Positions 1-10,397 are shown, counted from the first letter of the stretch. The stretch: DNA of 64,000 nt from Pelotomaculum propionicicum (GCF_004369225.1 NZ_QFFZ01000001.1:62001-126000); one strand, 5' to 3'. A program made the numbers and translations. The notes: a model not told the origin generated them from the sequence alone.

Positions 1-522
1 ACCGCTTTTAAATGTTTCCGTGTCAGCGCCGATTTTCCCGTACAGGCCTTGTAAATCCAGGCGTTCCATGATTACTCCGATACTGCCGGTCAGGGTTCCG
101 GGATTGGCCACAATTTGGTCCGCCCCGGCGGCTATCCAGTAAGCCCCCGATGCTGCCGTGTCTCCCATGGAAGCAACTACTATCTTACCTGATTTTCTGA
201 GACGTTCCAGTTCAGCGCCTATTTCCTGGGCTGCCGCCGCTGTACCGCCGGGGCTGTTCAACCTGATCACCACAGCCTTTAGTGCCGGGTCTCTGGCCGC
301 TTCCCTTAAAGCGGAGGCAATTTCCCCGGAACCTGCTTGGGATTCCCAAAGCCCGCTCCCACTCCGGTCACTGGTGATCGCTCCTTCTATGTAAATAACC
401 CCTACTTCTCCGCTTCTCGCTCCGGCGCCGGCAGACGCCTTGTTGCCCGGTTTCACGGCTAAGGCAATGACCAGAGAAAGAGCAATCACTCCCAACACAA
501 TCCCGGCAATAACTTTTTTCAT
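1..522 (-). CDS. sppA: Signal peptide peptidase SppA, partial (C-terminus beyond window)
   Basis: S49-family membrane protease that degrades signal peptides left in the membrane after secretion. The 174 visible residues start with a short basic start followed by a hydrophobic segment (residues 3-22), a membrane anchor. Family motifs follow: VVIRLNSPGG and TAASGAYW, whose serine is the expected nucleophile, then the GSIGVI motif. The ATG at 520-522 is chosen because a strong GGGGAGG ribosome site lies just upstream. The catalytic lysine region and C-terminus lie beyond position 1. Transcribed leftward, downstream of pyrG but separated from it by a terminator. Confidence 0.9.
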   Translation of the reverse strand, partial: MKKVIAGIVLGVIALSLVIALAVKPGNKASAGAGARSGEVGVIYIEGAITSDRSGSGLWESQAGSGEIASALREAARDPALKAVVIRLNSPGGTAAAAQEIGAELERLRKSGKIVVASMGDTAASGAYWIAAGADQIVANPGTLTGSIGVIMERLDLQGLYGKIGADTETFKSG

Positions 523-610
523 AAATTGTCCATCCTCCCCACCATGTTATTGTCCTGTCATAACCAGATTCTACCCTTAAAACACTGTAAAATACTACTC
601 CTGCCAATAG

Positions 611-637
611 AAAAAAGCTTTGGTTTTATCCAAAGCT
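611..637 (-). terminator. Rho-independent terminator after pyrG
   Basis: Read on the minus strand, AGCTTTGG and CCAAAGCT form a perfect 8-bp stem around a 6-nt loop, followed by a run of T. It lies 8 nt beyond the pyrG stop codon and separates pyrG from sppA. Confidence 0.85.
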
Positions 638-644
638 GCCCGGA

Positions 645-2291
<1,647 letters not shown>

Positions 2292-2380
2292 TCAGGCATT
2301 TTAAAACTGCCTCTCCCATTCTATCTTTTTATAAGTATACGAGTCAATAGAGCGTTTAAAAATTTGATGCGTTCCCTCTT

Positions 2381-4060
2381 TTACATTCTCTCCGGCGCGG
2401 TCAGGCCAAGCAGGCCGAGGGCATTTTTCAGGGTAATTTTCGTGGCTTCGACCAGTATCAATCGGGCCTCGGAAAGGGCCTGATCGCTGGTAATCACCCT
2501 GTGGCTGTTGTAAAAACTGTGCAGCAGGCCAGCCAATTCATGCAGGTAGCGGGCGATGCGCTGCGGCGCCAGGCCGGAAGCGGCGGAGGCCACTTCTTCC
2601 GGAAAGTCCGCGAGTTTCCTGGCCAGTGCCAGTTCATACTCTTCTTTTAGTAAATTAAAATTCGCCTGGGAGGGATCCGGCATATGTCCGCCCTGCTCCG
2701 CGTACTGCCTTAAAATACTGCAGATGCGGGCGTGGGCGTACTGGATGTAATACACCGGGTTCTCGTTGGTTTCCGCTTTGGCCAGGTCCAGGTCGAAATC
2801 CAGATGGCTGTCTGAGCCGCGCATGACAAAGAAGTAGCGGGCCGCGTCCCGGCCCACCTCGGCGACAAGCTCCTCCAGGGTCACAAACTGGCCGGAGCGT
2901 TTGGACATACGTACTATCTCGCCCCCCTTGTACAGCCGGACCAACTGCATGATCACCACTTCCAAAGAGGCAGGTTCAAAACCCAGGGCTTTCACCGCGG
3001 CTTTCATCCGGGGCACATGACCGTGGTGGTCAGCCCCCCAGATATCTATCACCCACTCAAAACCTCTCTGGTACTTGTTGCGGTGGTAGGCGATATCAGA
3101 AGCGAAGTAAGTGGGAATGCCGTTCGACCGCACTACCACCTCGTCTTTTTCTACGCCAAAATTAGTCGCTTTAAACCACTGGGCTCCTTCACTCTCGTAG
3201 ATATAGCCGCGCTCTTTCAAAAAGTCCAGGGTTTTATCAATGGAGCCGTCATCGTACAGAGACTGCTCAGAGAACCAGACATCATAATGCACACCGAAAT
3301 CGGCCAGGGATTTTTTAATGGCCTTCAGCTTCTCCTCCAAAGCAAAAGCCACCAGTGCGGGGCGGCGCTCCTCCGGCGGGGCGCCGGCATAGTTGTCACC
3401 ATGTTTTTCCTTAAAGGCTATGGCGGACGCCAGGATATCTTCCCCGTGGTATCCATCCTCCGGCACCGGCACATCCTGCCCCAGCAGTTGCAGGTAGCGG
3501 GCTTCCAGGGAAAGCCCGAAATTCTCGATCTGGTTGCCGGCGTCATTAATATAGAATTCACGGGTAACATCATAACCGGCAAAATCAAGAATGGCGGCGA
3601 TGCTGTCACCCAGCGCCGCGCCGCGCGCGTTGCCCATATGCAGAAGTCCCGTTGGATTGGCGCTGACAAACTCAACCTGGACTTTCTTAGCTTCTCCCAG
3701 GTTCACCCGGCCATAATCCCCGCCTTGGGCGACAATCCGGGGCAAGGCCTGGTAAACCCAGCCCGGGTTCAGGTAAAAATTAATAAAACCTGGGCCGGCA
3801 ATTTCCACTTTTTCCACCCAGGGCAGTGAAAAGTTTTGAGCCAGTATCTCCGCAGCCTTGCGCGGCGCCATCCTGGCGGGCTTCGCCAGCAGCAGGGCCA
3901 GATTGGTGGCAAAATCACCATGTTCTTTTTCACGCGGCACTTCCACAGAAAAAGCAGGTACCTGCTCGACCTTGATAGACCCGCCGGCGCGTGCCGCCTG
4001 CAGCGAGCTCTCCAGAGCTTTTGACAAATTCACCCGGATCTCATCAACTATCCCGCTCAT
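2381..4060 (-). CDS. argS: Arginyl-tRNA synthetase
   Basis: Class I aminoacyl-tRNA synthetase charging tRNA-Arg in the cytoplasm. At 559 residues it is full length. Visible features are the N-terminal additional domain, the HIGH-type signature HMGNARGAALGD near residue 140, a KMSKS-like MSKRSGQFVTL, and an alpha-helical DALR-type anticodon-binding domain ending in LTAPERM. It starts with ATG at 4060. No T-box is seen in the 124 bp upstream, so it is not visibly tRNA-regulated here. Confidence 0.97.
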   Translation of the reverse strand: MSGIVDEIRVNLSKALESSLQAARAGGSIKVEQVPAFSVEVPREKEHGDFATNLALLLAKPARMAPRKAAEILAQNFSLPWVEKVEIAGPGFINFYLNPGWVYQALPRIVAQGGDYGRVNLGEAKKVQVEFVSANPTGLLHMGNARGAALGDSIAAILDFAGYDVTREFYINDAGNQIENFGLSLEARYLQLLGQDVPVPEDGYHGEDILASAIAFKEKHGDNYAGAPPEERRPALVAFALEEKLKAIKKSLADFGVHYDVWFSEQSLYDDGSIDKTLDFLKERGYIYESEGAQWFKATNFGVEKDEVVVRSNGIPTYFASDIAYHRNKYQRGFEWVIDIWGADHHGHVPRMKAAVKALGFEPASLEVVIMQLVRLYKGGEIVRMSKRSGQFVTLEELVAEVGRDAARYFFVMRGSDSHLDFDLDLAKAETNENPVYYIQYAHARICSILRQYAEQGGHMPDPSQANFNLLKEEYELALARKLADFPEEVASAASGLAPQRIARYLHELAGLLHSFYNSHRVITSDQALSEARLILVEATKITLKNALGLLGLTAPERM

Positions 4061-4184
4061 ATGTATGAATTAACCCCCTTACCGGCATGCGGTATTTTTA
4101 TCCATTTTCTTCCACCCAGGATCCAATTCAGAATTGTTTTTCTTTTCACTGAGCTAACGGTATAATCATTTTAATTAATTATTT

Positions 4185-4766
4185 TTATTGCTTATAGTCA
4201 TATCCGGCGGCAAAGGCGGCTTTGTTCACTTCCAGCAGCTTGGACGGTACACGCCGGCTGAGCGCTTTTTCCCATATCTCCCGTCCTATCGGGAGGCTGC
4301 GGGCTATTACACCCAGGAGCACCACATTGGCGGCCTTGGCATTGCCGCATTCTTTGGCGATACTGTGGGCGTCCACCGACATCATGCCGGGCGCTTTGGA
4401 ACGGATATACTCAAGTATGTTCTGCGGATATTCAGCAGCTCCCGTCAGTACAGGCACCGGGGGGATTTCCTGCTCGTTGATGATTATCGTGCCGCCCGGC
4501 TTGAGTGAGGCAAGGAGTCGCAACCCCTCCAGTTTTTCAAATGCCAGCAGCACATCCGCCCCTCCCGCGGGAATCAGTGGGGCGTACACTTTTTCGCCCA
4601 GACGCACCTGGGTGACCACACTGCCGCCACGCTGGGCCATTCCGTGTATTTCAGATACTTTTATGTCATAGCCCGCTTCCTGAGCTGCCACAGCCAGAAT
4701 CCTGCTGGCCAGTATAGTCCCCTGGCCGCCGACACCAACCATCAAAATATCAACCGGCTTAAGCAC
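4185..4766 (-). CDS. iorB: Indolepyruvate ferredoxin oxidoreductase, beta subunit
   Basis: Small subunit of the two-subunit oxidoreductase that converts aryl-pyruvates (from transaminated aromatic amino acids) to aryl-acetyl-CoA, reducing ferredoxin. The 193 residues form a single pyruvate-ferredoxin-oxidoreductase gamma-type domain with GVGGQGT near the N-terminus and the family motif HGMAQRGGSV around residue 42. Its start overlaps the end of iorA by 8 bp, so the two are translationally coupled. Family members with other substrate ranges exist, so the exact 2-oxoacid is inferred from the neighbouring aminotransferase. Confidence 0.93.
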   Translation of the reverse strand: MLKPVDILMVGVGGQGTILASRILAVAAQEAGYDIKVSEIHGMAQRGGSVVTQVRLGEKVYAPLIPAGGADVLLAFEKLEGLRLLASLKPGGTIIINEQEIPPVPVLTGAAEYPQNILEYIRSKAPGMMSVDAHSIAKECGNAKAANVVLLGVIARSLPIGREIWEKALSRRVPSKLLEVNKAAFAAGYDYKQ

Positions 4767-6525
4767 CTGTCTTTCCCCCTTTCACCAGAGCCGCCTCGGG
4801 GCACACCTGGGGGCACAGGCCGCAGCCTGTACAGGCCAGCGGATGCACCCTGGCTGTTTTCTCTTTCATTAGGATGGCCGGGCAGCCGAGACGGATACAT
4901 GCCTTGCAGCCTATACATTTGTCCGGCAGGGCCTCAACAGCAGGCTCAACTGCCTTAGATAAAAGGACGCAGGGCCTGCGTGCGATAATCACTGAGGGCT
5001 CACCGGCTTCAGTCTCTTCCTGCACAGCCTTTTTGGTTTCAGCCAGGTCTAACGGGTCAACCACTCTTACCCGCTTAACGCCCAGCGCCCTCACCAGCGT
5101 TTCTAAGTCAACAGCCGGAGCAACCTCACCCATTAAGGACAATCCTGTGCCGGGGTGCTGCTGGTGGCCGGTCATAGCGGTAGTACGGTTGTCCAGGATA
5201 ATCACGGTGCCGGCGCCTTTATTATAGACCATGTTCAACAGCCCGGTGATGCCCGAGTGAAGGAAGGTGGAGTCACCGATCACCGCCACTGTACGGCCTG
5301 CCAGCGCGGGGTCGGCTTTGCCCATACCATGTGCCGCGCCGATGCTGGCGCCCATACAGACACAGCAGTCCATCGCTTCCAGGGGCGGCAGCCCGCTTAA
5401 TGTATAGCAGCCGATGTCGCCCGTTACGTTCAGCTTGAGGCGTTTAAGCACGTAAAACATGCCCCTGTGGGGACAGCCCGGGCACAATACCGGCGGTCTG
5501 CCGGGGACTCCCGGCGCGTCTTGCAGGTCAGGTTTTACCATACTATCCGGCAAAGCCGGCTTTATTCCCGCCTCAACAAATTTTTCGGAGATCATCCCGG
5601 CATCAAGTTCACCGGAGTTGGGGATAAGTTCCTTGCCGGATACCGCCAGTCCCATGGCTTTGACCTGATCTTCGATAAAGGGTTCCAGCTCTTCAACCAC
5701 AATCAGCCGGTTCACACCGGCGGCGAACTGCCTGATCAAGCCTTCCGGCAGCGGGTTGGTCAGCCCCAGCTTAAGAACAGAAGCGTCCGGCAAAGCCTCC
5801 CGCACATACTGGTAGCTGATACCGCTGGTAATAACACCTACTGCCCGGTCACGCCATTCAATAAAGTTCAACCGGCTTGTCTCAGAATACTCCCTGAGGC
5901 CCGCCATTCTTACTTCCAGGGCGGCCCGGCGCATCTTGGCGAAAGCAGGCACCATCAGGTATTTTGGGGCGTTTTTAACGTAGCCGCGGGTAGTGCCCGG
6001 CCTGGGGTTTCCCGTTTCAACAAAACTCTGCGAGTGGGCCACCCTGGTAGTGGTCCTGAGCATAACAGGCGTGTCGAACTGCTCGCTTATTTCCAGGGCC
6101 AGGCCCACCATGTCCCTGGCCTCCTGGCTGTCGCACGGCTCCAGCAGCGGTATCTTGGCAAATTTCGCGTAGTGCCGGTTGTCTTGTTCATTCTGCGAGC
6201 TGTGCATACCGGGGTCGTCCGCTGAGACCAGGACAAAACCCCCGTTCACACCAGTATAGGCAAAGGTCAGCAGGGGGTCTGCGGCCACGTTGACTCCGAC
6301 ATGTTTCATGGCCACCAGTGTACGGGCGCCGGCCAGTGAGGAACCGATACCAACTTCCATGGCGACTTTTTCGTTAGGCGCCCACTCCGCGTAAACACCC
6401 GGGTAGCGCGCAAAATTTTCTAATATCTCCGTGCTGGGCGTGCCCGGGTATGCCGCGGCGACTGTCACGCCGGATTCAAAAGCGCCTCTGGCAATGGCTT
6501 CATTGCCCGAAAGAAGCTCCTTCAA
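4759..6525 (-). CDS. iorA: Indolepyruvate ferredoxin oxidoreductase, alpha subunit
   Basis: Thiamine-diphosphate-dependent catalytic subunit. The N-terminal pyrimidine-binding domain carries AYPGTPSTE. The TPP domain shows GDIGCYTLSG, a CCVCMGASIG stretch and GDSTFLHSG. The C-terminus is a 2[4Fe-4S] ferredoxin domain with CIGCKACIRLGCP and CTGCGLCPQVCP, as expected for electron delivery to ferredoxin. At 588 residues it is full length. The start is TTG at 6523-6525 with GGAGGTG about 8 nt upstream. It overlaps iorB by 8 bp. A hairpin terminator at 6563-6603 lies between lctP and this gene, so iorAB may be expressed separately or by read-through. Enzyme class is sure, substrate less so. Confidence 0.94.
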   Translation of the reverse strand: MKELLSGNEAIARGAFESGVTVAAAYPGTPSTEILENFARYPGVYAEWAPNEKVAMEVGIGSSLAGARTLVAMKHVGVNVAADPLLTFAYTGVNGGFVLVSADDPGMHSSQNEQDNRHYAKFAKIPLLEPCDSQEARDMVGLALEISEQFDTPVMLRTTTRVAHSQSFVETGNPRPGTTRGYVKNAPKYLMVPAFAKMRRAALEVRMAGLREYSETSRLNFIEWRDRAVGVITSGISYQYVREALPDASVLKLGLTNPLPEGLIRQFAAGVNRLIVVEELEPFIEDQVKAMGLAVSGKELIPNSGELDAGMISEKFVEAGIKPALPDSMVKPDLQDAPGVPGRPPVLCPGCPHRGMFYVLKRLKLNVTGDIGCYTLSGLPPLEAMDCCVCMGASIGAAHGMGKADPALAGRTVAVIGDSTFLHSGITGLLNMVYNKGAGTVIILDNRTTAMTGHQQHPGTGLSLMGEVAPAVDLETLVRALGVKRVRVVDPLDLAETKKAVQEETEAGEPSVIIARRPCVLLSKAVEPAVEALPDKCIGCKACIRLGCPAILMKEKTARVHPLACTGCGLCPQVCPEAALVKGGKTGA

Positions 6526-6562
6526 ATAATATCACCTCCGCAAAAATACGATCTCTCAATAT

Positions 6563-6603
6563 AAAAACCCGGTGCGGCAAGCTGGAACTTGGCCGAACCG
6601 GTT
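6563..6603 (-). terminator. Terminator or attenuator between lctP and iorA
   Basis: On the minus strand ACCGGT, CGGC and CAAG pair in register with CTTG, CCG and ACCGG around a TTCCAG loop, followed directly by TTTTT. It lies about 80 nt after the lctP stop codon and about 40 nt before iorA. It may simply end lctP transcripts or attenuate iorAB. Confidence 0.7.
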
Positions 6604-6682
6604 CGATCACAACATAATTAACAGTAATTTCAGTTAAAAGTTTAGCAGAAATACTCCGGCCGGACAAGGGGCAAATGACAGC

Positions 6683-8257
6683 TTATATAATTTGCGCGAA
6701 AAGCACGGCTATGATGCCGGCCACAAAGGTCATGATGATAGATATGATGAAAGCTGTCTTGATTACTTCGCTTTCTATACCAAGCGCGTCAATAGTGGCA
6801 GCCGCGTTTTGCAGTTTGGCGGGGGAAATGACACTGGCCAGGCCGCCGCCGATGGCGGTTACCGCGGTTACTACCAGGGCGTTGACTTTGAGCATCTGTG
6901 AGGTCAGGATGTGGTACTTGGTAAACATGGCGATGGTTGAAGCCTCGCTGCCGGTGACAAACCCGCCGAAGAGGCCCAGGAAACTGCTGATGAACGGGTA
7001 GGCTGAGCCAAACGCCAGCGCCGACGCATGGGCCAGGACCCAGATCATGTTCGAATTTTGGTCAACGATCTTATAAACGCCGCCGCCCAGGTTTTGCAGG
7101 CCGGAGTTGTTCATCACAAAGGCAATCGCAAAGAATATGGCGGCAGAAAAGGTAGGCCTGAGCGCCCGCTTCAGCCACTTGCCCAACGTAAATTTAACCA
7201 TGTCGCCGGACGGCCTGAGCCACAGCGCGGCAACTATGGTGCTGATCAAAACCCAGGTATAGGCGTTCCAGATCATCCTGGTAACGATTTTTTGTCCCGG
7301 TATTACATACACAGGCATGGCATACCTGGTAAACAGCAGGTCTTTTAAGGGCGGGAAATAGTTGATGAAAAACAGCGCCGCAATCAGGATCAGCCAGGGA
7401 GACAATGCTTTAGACAGGCTCATGCCTTTTTCCACAGAAAGGTCTTCTTTCGTTAAAATAGTCCTGTCAATAACCGGCCGGCCCAGAAGCTTCAAGTAAA
7501 GCAGCATCACCAGAATAGTGACAAAACCGGATACCACCCCGGTTAATACAACACCATTTTTTAAAAAGGGTGTGTAGCTCATGGCAACGGCCATACCGCC
7601 GTTGGTGAGCCCGGCCAGCAAGCAGGGAACAAACCCCTCCCTCATCAGTTTGTATTTACCCACTATCCAAAGCATACCAAAACCGATTAAAGGGGAAATG
7701 ATGGGCAAGAACTTGGCAAAAACCTGGGCTGATTCAATCAAGGGCGTTCCGGTTAAATCAGAAAAAGCAACCAGCGGCGCGCCGAGCAGCGCAAAGGTGC
7801 ATAAGGCGTCAAACCCGATGGCGGGAAGGGCTACGGCCACAAATGTCGAATAGCCTAATGCCGCCAGGATCGGCGGCAGTATTGACACCGGAGTGGCGCC
7901 GATAGAAACCAGCAGAGTACCGGCCCCCACGTTCAACAGCATGATCTGCACTGCTTTATCAGCCGGGGCCAGGGTTTTCACAAACACCACTATTCTTTTA
8001 ATCGCGCCGGTCGATTCCATAAAGGTGATTTGCAAGATTGAGGTCAGCACCATCAGAGATACCGGGAATGATGATATTATACCCGCCAGGCTGGCCCGGA
8101 GACCTACCTCAAGTGAAGTGTTAAAAAAAATAACGGCGATAACCAGGGCCAGGATCCACCCGGCTGTCCCGCTGACATCGGCCGCCATCCGCCGCCAGGT
8201 CATCAACACTACTATGAGCGCAATTGGCAGCAGGGTTAAAATAATTGATAAAGCCAC
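6683..8257 (-). CDS. LctP-family (lactate permease-type) transporter
   Basis: Integral membrane carrier of the L-lactate permease family (524 residues; family members are 500-570), with about 12-14 hydrophobic segments spread over its length. Recognisable stretches include GATPVSILPP, GFDALCTFALLGAP and GSEASTIAMF. The start is GTG at 8255-8257 with a GGGAGGA site upstream. It lies between the aminotransferase and iorA, which suggests transport of a 2-hydroxy or 2-oxo acid, or an aryl acid, linked to that pathway. Lactate itself is only one possibility. The gap to the aminotransferase holds a 9-bp inverted repeat. Confidence 0.88.
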   Translation of the reverse strand: MALSIILTLLPIALIVVLMTWRRMAADVSGTAGWILALVIAVIFFNTSLEVGLRASLAGIISSFPVSLMVLTSILQITFMESTGAIKRIVVFVKTLAPADKAVQIMLLNVGAGTLLVSIGATPVSILPPILAALGYSTFVAVALPAIGFDALCTFALLGAPLVAFSDLTGTPLIESAQVFAKFLPIISPLIGFGMLWIVGKYKLMREGFVPCLLAGLTNGGMAVAMSYTPFLKNGVVLTGVVSGFVTILVMLLYLKLLGRPVIDRTILTKEDLSVEKGMSLSKALSPWLILIAALFFINYFPPLKDLLFTRYAMPVYVIPGQKIVTRMIWNAYTWVLISTIVAALWLRPSGDMVKFTLGKWLKRALRPTFSAAIFFAIAFVMNNSGLQNLGGGVYKIVDQNSNMIWVLAHASALAFGSAYPFISSFLGLFGGFVTGSEASTIAMFTKYHILTSQMLKVNALVVTAVTAIGGGLASVISPAKLQNAAATIDALGIESEVIKTAFIISIIMTFVAGIIAVLFAQII

Positions 8258-8288
8258 TTTTCTACTGTCCTCCCAAACTACTTTTTTA

Positions 8289-8325
8289 ATTATTCACTGC
8301 AAAAAAAAAGCTGCCTGTGAATAAT
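8289..8325. repeat. 9-bp perfect inverted repeat between aminotransferase and lctP
   Basis: ATTATTCAC at 8289-8297 is matched by GTGAATAAT at 8317-8325. The 19-nt spacer holds a run of nine A. It is not a normal intrinsic terminator because no T-run follows the stem on the minus strand. It could be an mRNA-processing hairpin or an operator. Confidence 0.4.
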
Positions 8326-8341
8326 CAGACCCCAATATGTT

Positions 8342-9592
8342 CTATACCGTCTGACAAATTCCTTCTTTTTTAGACTCATTTTTACCAAATGAAAAGGTTA
8401 AAATCTTTCCTTTATTCACCCTTCTCTTAACAAAGCTGTTCATACGCCTGAAAGCCTCGGTCAAATCATCCACAGAAGCGGCGTAAGAACAGCGGATAAA
8501 CCCTTCTCCCTGTTCGCCGAAGGCGTTGCCGGGAACAACAGCCACTTTTTCCTCTTTCAACAGCTGCTGGGCAAAATCTTCCGAAGAAAGCCCTGTGCTC
8601 CTGATTTCGGGAAAGGCGTAAAACGCGCCGCGGGGCTCGCTGCAGGGCAGGCCTATTTCCCGGAATGCTTGCATTACCAGGCGGCGGCGGTGGTTATAGT
8701 GCTCCACCATTTTATGCATGCCGCTTTTCCCGTTTTTCAAAGCTTCCAGCGCGGCAACCTGTGCGGTAATGGGGGCGCAAAGCATGGTATACTGGTGGAT
8801 CTTGGTCATGGCTGAAATAAAGTCGGGATGCCCCGCGGCGTATCCTATCCGCCAGCCGGTCATGGCGTGTGACTTGGAAAAACCGTTAAGTAAGATGGTG
8901 CGGTCGCGCATACCAGGCAGGGATGGAATACAGGTATGCTCGCCCACATAGGTGAGCCTGCCGTAAATTTCATCGGAAACAACGATTAAATCATGAGCCC
9001 TGGCAATTTCGGCAATTTCCAGGAGTCTTTTCCGGTCAATGGTTGACCCGGTGGGGTTGTTCGGGTTGCACAGGAGCAAAACCTTGGTTTGGGGGGTAAT
9101 GGCCTTTTCCACCATTTCCGGGCTCACCTGGAAACCGCTTTCCATCGAAGTGCTTAAATATACAGGCACAGCTCCGGTCATCAGGGTAACAGGAGCGTAG
9201 GAAACATAAGAAGGCGCCGGGATCAGCACCTCATCCCCCGGGCACAGGACCGTGCGCATAGCCAGGTCAAATGCTTCACTCACGCCCACGGTTATTAAAA
9301 TCTCTTCCCGCGGGTTATAGGAAACCCTGTAACTGGAAGACAGGTCACGGGCAATTTCTTCCCTTAGCTCAAGCAGGCCGTGGTTGGAAGTGTACATGGT
9401 ATAACCCTTTTCCAGAGAATAAACACAGGCTTCTCTGATATGCCAGGGAGTTACAAAATCAGGTTCGCCAACTCCTAATGAAACAACACCCTTCATTTCA
9501 GCCACCAGGTCAAAAAAACGCCTGATCCCTGAAGGCTGAATGCTCCGCACTGTTGGATTTATCCTGTCAAGCCAGTTAGATTGCTTTGTCAT
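8342..9592 (-). CDS. Class I/II pyridoxal-phosphate aminotransferase
   Basis: Fold-type I aminotransferase of the aspartate/aromatic group, transferring an amino group between an amino acid and a 2-oxoacid. The schiff-base lysine is in GFSKSHAMTGWRIGY (about residue 235). NNPTG and the C-terminal GEGFIRCSYA arginine motif are present. It has 416 residues, with a tail of about 20 residues beyond the usual end. The ATG overlaps the stop of the Lrp/AsnC gene by 4 bp (ATGA), so the two are coupled and share the T-box leader. Followed by LctP and IOR, it probably feeds 2-oxoacids to IOR. Substrate is not shown by the sequence. Confidence 0.92.
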   Translation of the reverse strand: MTKQSNWLDRINPTVRSIQPSGIRRFFDLVAEMKGVVSLGVGEPDFVTPWHIREACVYSLEKGYTMYTSNHGLLELREEIARDLSSSYRVSYNPREEILITVGVSEAFDLAMRTVLCPGDEVLIPAPSYVSYAPVTLMTGAVPVYLSTSMESGFQVSPEMVEKAITPQTKVLLLCNPNNPTGSTIDRKRLLEIAEIARAHDLIVVSDEIYGRLTYVGEHTCIPSLPGMRDRTILLNGFSKSHAMTGWRIGYAAGHPDFISAMTKIHQYTMLCAPITAQVAALEALKNGKSGMHKMVEHYNHRRRLVMQAFREIGLPCSEPRGAFYAFPEIRSTGLSSEDFAQQLLKEEKVAVVPGNAFGEQGEGFIRCSYAASVDDLTEAFRRMNSFVKRRVNKGKILTFSFGKNESKKEGICQTV

Positions 9593-10068
9593 GGGGTCAC
9601 CATCAACCTCCTGTCCTCTTCACCGTCATCCATAATAATGCCGTTATACTTATAATTCTTGAGCACAAAATGGGTGGCTGTGCTCAACACGTGTTCAATC
9701 GAGGCCAGTTTTTGAGTTACAAAGGTTGCCACTTCCCGCATAGTCTGGCCTTCTATTACAACGATCAGGTCATAAGCCCCCGACATCAGGCGTACAGTTT
9801 TTACTTCCGGGAAACGGCAAATCCGCATGGCAACGGCATCATATCCTATATCCCGCTGGGGCGTAATTTTTACTTCAATAATGGCTGAAACCTTTTCCTC
9901 GCCTACCTTCTCCCAGTCAACCAGGGTCTGGTAGCCTACAATTACTTTTCTTTCTTCAAGTTCCTTAATGGCCTGCTCCACTTCTTCTTCTTTCTTATTC
10001 AGCATGACTGCTATTGTTTTTGGGGTTAACCTGGCGTCGTTTTCAAGAAGTTCAAGAATCTCCTTCAC
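9589..10068 (-). CDS. Lrp/AsnC-family transcriptional regulator
   Basis: Amino-acid-responsive DNA-binding protein. The first 60 residues form the winged HTH (LLENDARLTPKTIAVML, then a second helix with EEEVEQAI). The rest is the RAM/AsnC ligand-binding fold with IEVKITPQRD and VMSG-type strands. I choose GTG at 10066-10068 because AAAGGAG lies 8 nt upstream. The open frame runs further upstream to 10245, but that part is the T-box leader and would give a non-homologous tail. 159 residues is normal for the family. It overlaps the aminotransferase gene by 4 bp. It likely regulates this operon or other amino-acid genes. Confidence 0.92.
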   Translation of the reverse strand: MKEILELLENDARLTPKTIAVMLNKKEEEVEQAIKELEERKVIVGYQTLVDWEKVGEEKVSAIIEVKITPQRDIGYDAVAMRICRFPEVKTVRLMSGAYDLIVVIEGQTMREVATFVTQKLASIEHVLSTATHFVLKNYKYNGIIMDDGEEDRRLMVTP

Positions 10069-10095
10069 CCGACATTCTCCTTTCAAAAATGCAAA

Positions 10096-10345
10096 TAAAA
10101 AACCCCGCGTCCTCACAAAGGGACGGGAGTCTATCTCGCGGTACCACCCTAGTTGACTGCAGACAGATAACTGCCTGTCAGCCCTCTCTAACCCGTTAAC
10201 GGAGGCAACCCGGCTCAGCTTACTTTCGTTTTCAGCCTGCGGCATCAGAGGCGGCCCGGTCGCTTTCCTCCGCCGGGCTTACACCATACCCCGGCTCGCT
10301 GGTGATTATCAGCGACATTCTTCCCCTTCATCGCCTTGTCAAATA
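10096..10345 (-). promoter_or_regulatory. T-box riboswitch leader of the Lrp-aminotransferase operon
   Basis: The minus strand carries the T-box core AGGGTGGTACCGCG (plus-strand 10137-10150). Stem I is recognisable: GGC/GCC and AGGGG/CCTCT flank a kink-turn-like GATGA, GTCGCT pairs with AGCGAC, and the distal loop has AGCGAGCCGGGG and GGTGTAAGCCCGG. A terminator follows (GTCC/GGAC plus CCC/GGG, then six T at 10096-10101). The antiterminator would pair the core with the 5' side of the terminator. The specifier triplet lies in the segment near 10253-10262. I cannot assign it safely (ACC is one candidate). Confidence 0.93.
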
Positions 10346-10356
10346 AAATTGAAGCT

Positions 10357-10385
10357 ATTATAGCACGCGCCACCAGGGGAGTCAA
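10357..10385 (-). promoter_or_regulatory. Sigma-A promoter for the T-box leader
   Basis: On the minus strand TTGACT (10380-10385) and TATAAT (10357-10362) are separated by exactly 17 nt. Transcription would start about 10350, just ahead of the T-box stem I. Confidence 0.85.
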
Positions 10386-10397
10386 CAGGCAATATTT

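Noticed and set aside
368-607. 79-codon minus-strand frame over the sppA 5' end
   Set aside because: It is a shifted reading of sppA and its upstream region; sppA itself has the ribosome site and family motifs.
3017-3829. 270-codon plus-strand frame opposite argS
   Set aside because: Antisense shadow of argS with no family motif; such long shadows are common in this composition.
10069-10245. N-terminal extension of the Lrp/AsnC frame
   Set aside because: The extension covers the T-box core and terminator and has no homology; the GTG at 10068 has a good ribosome site.
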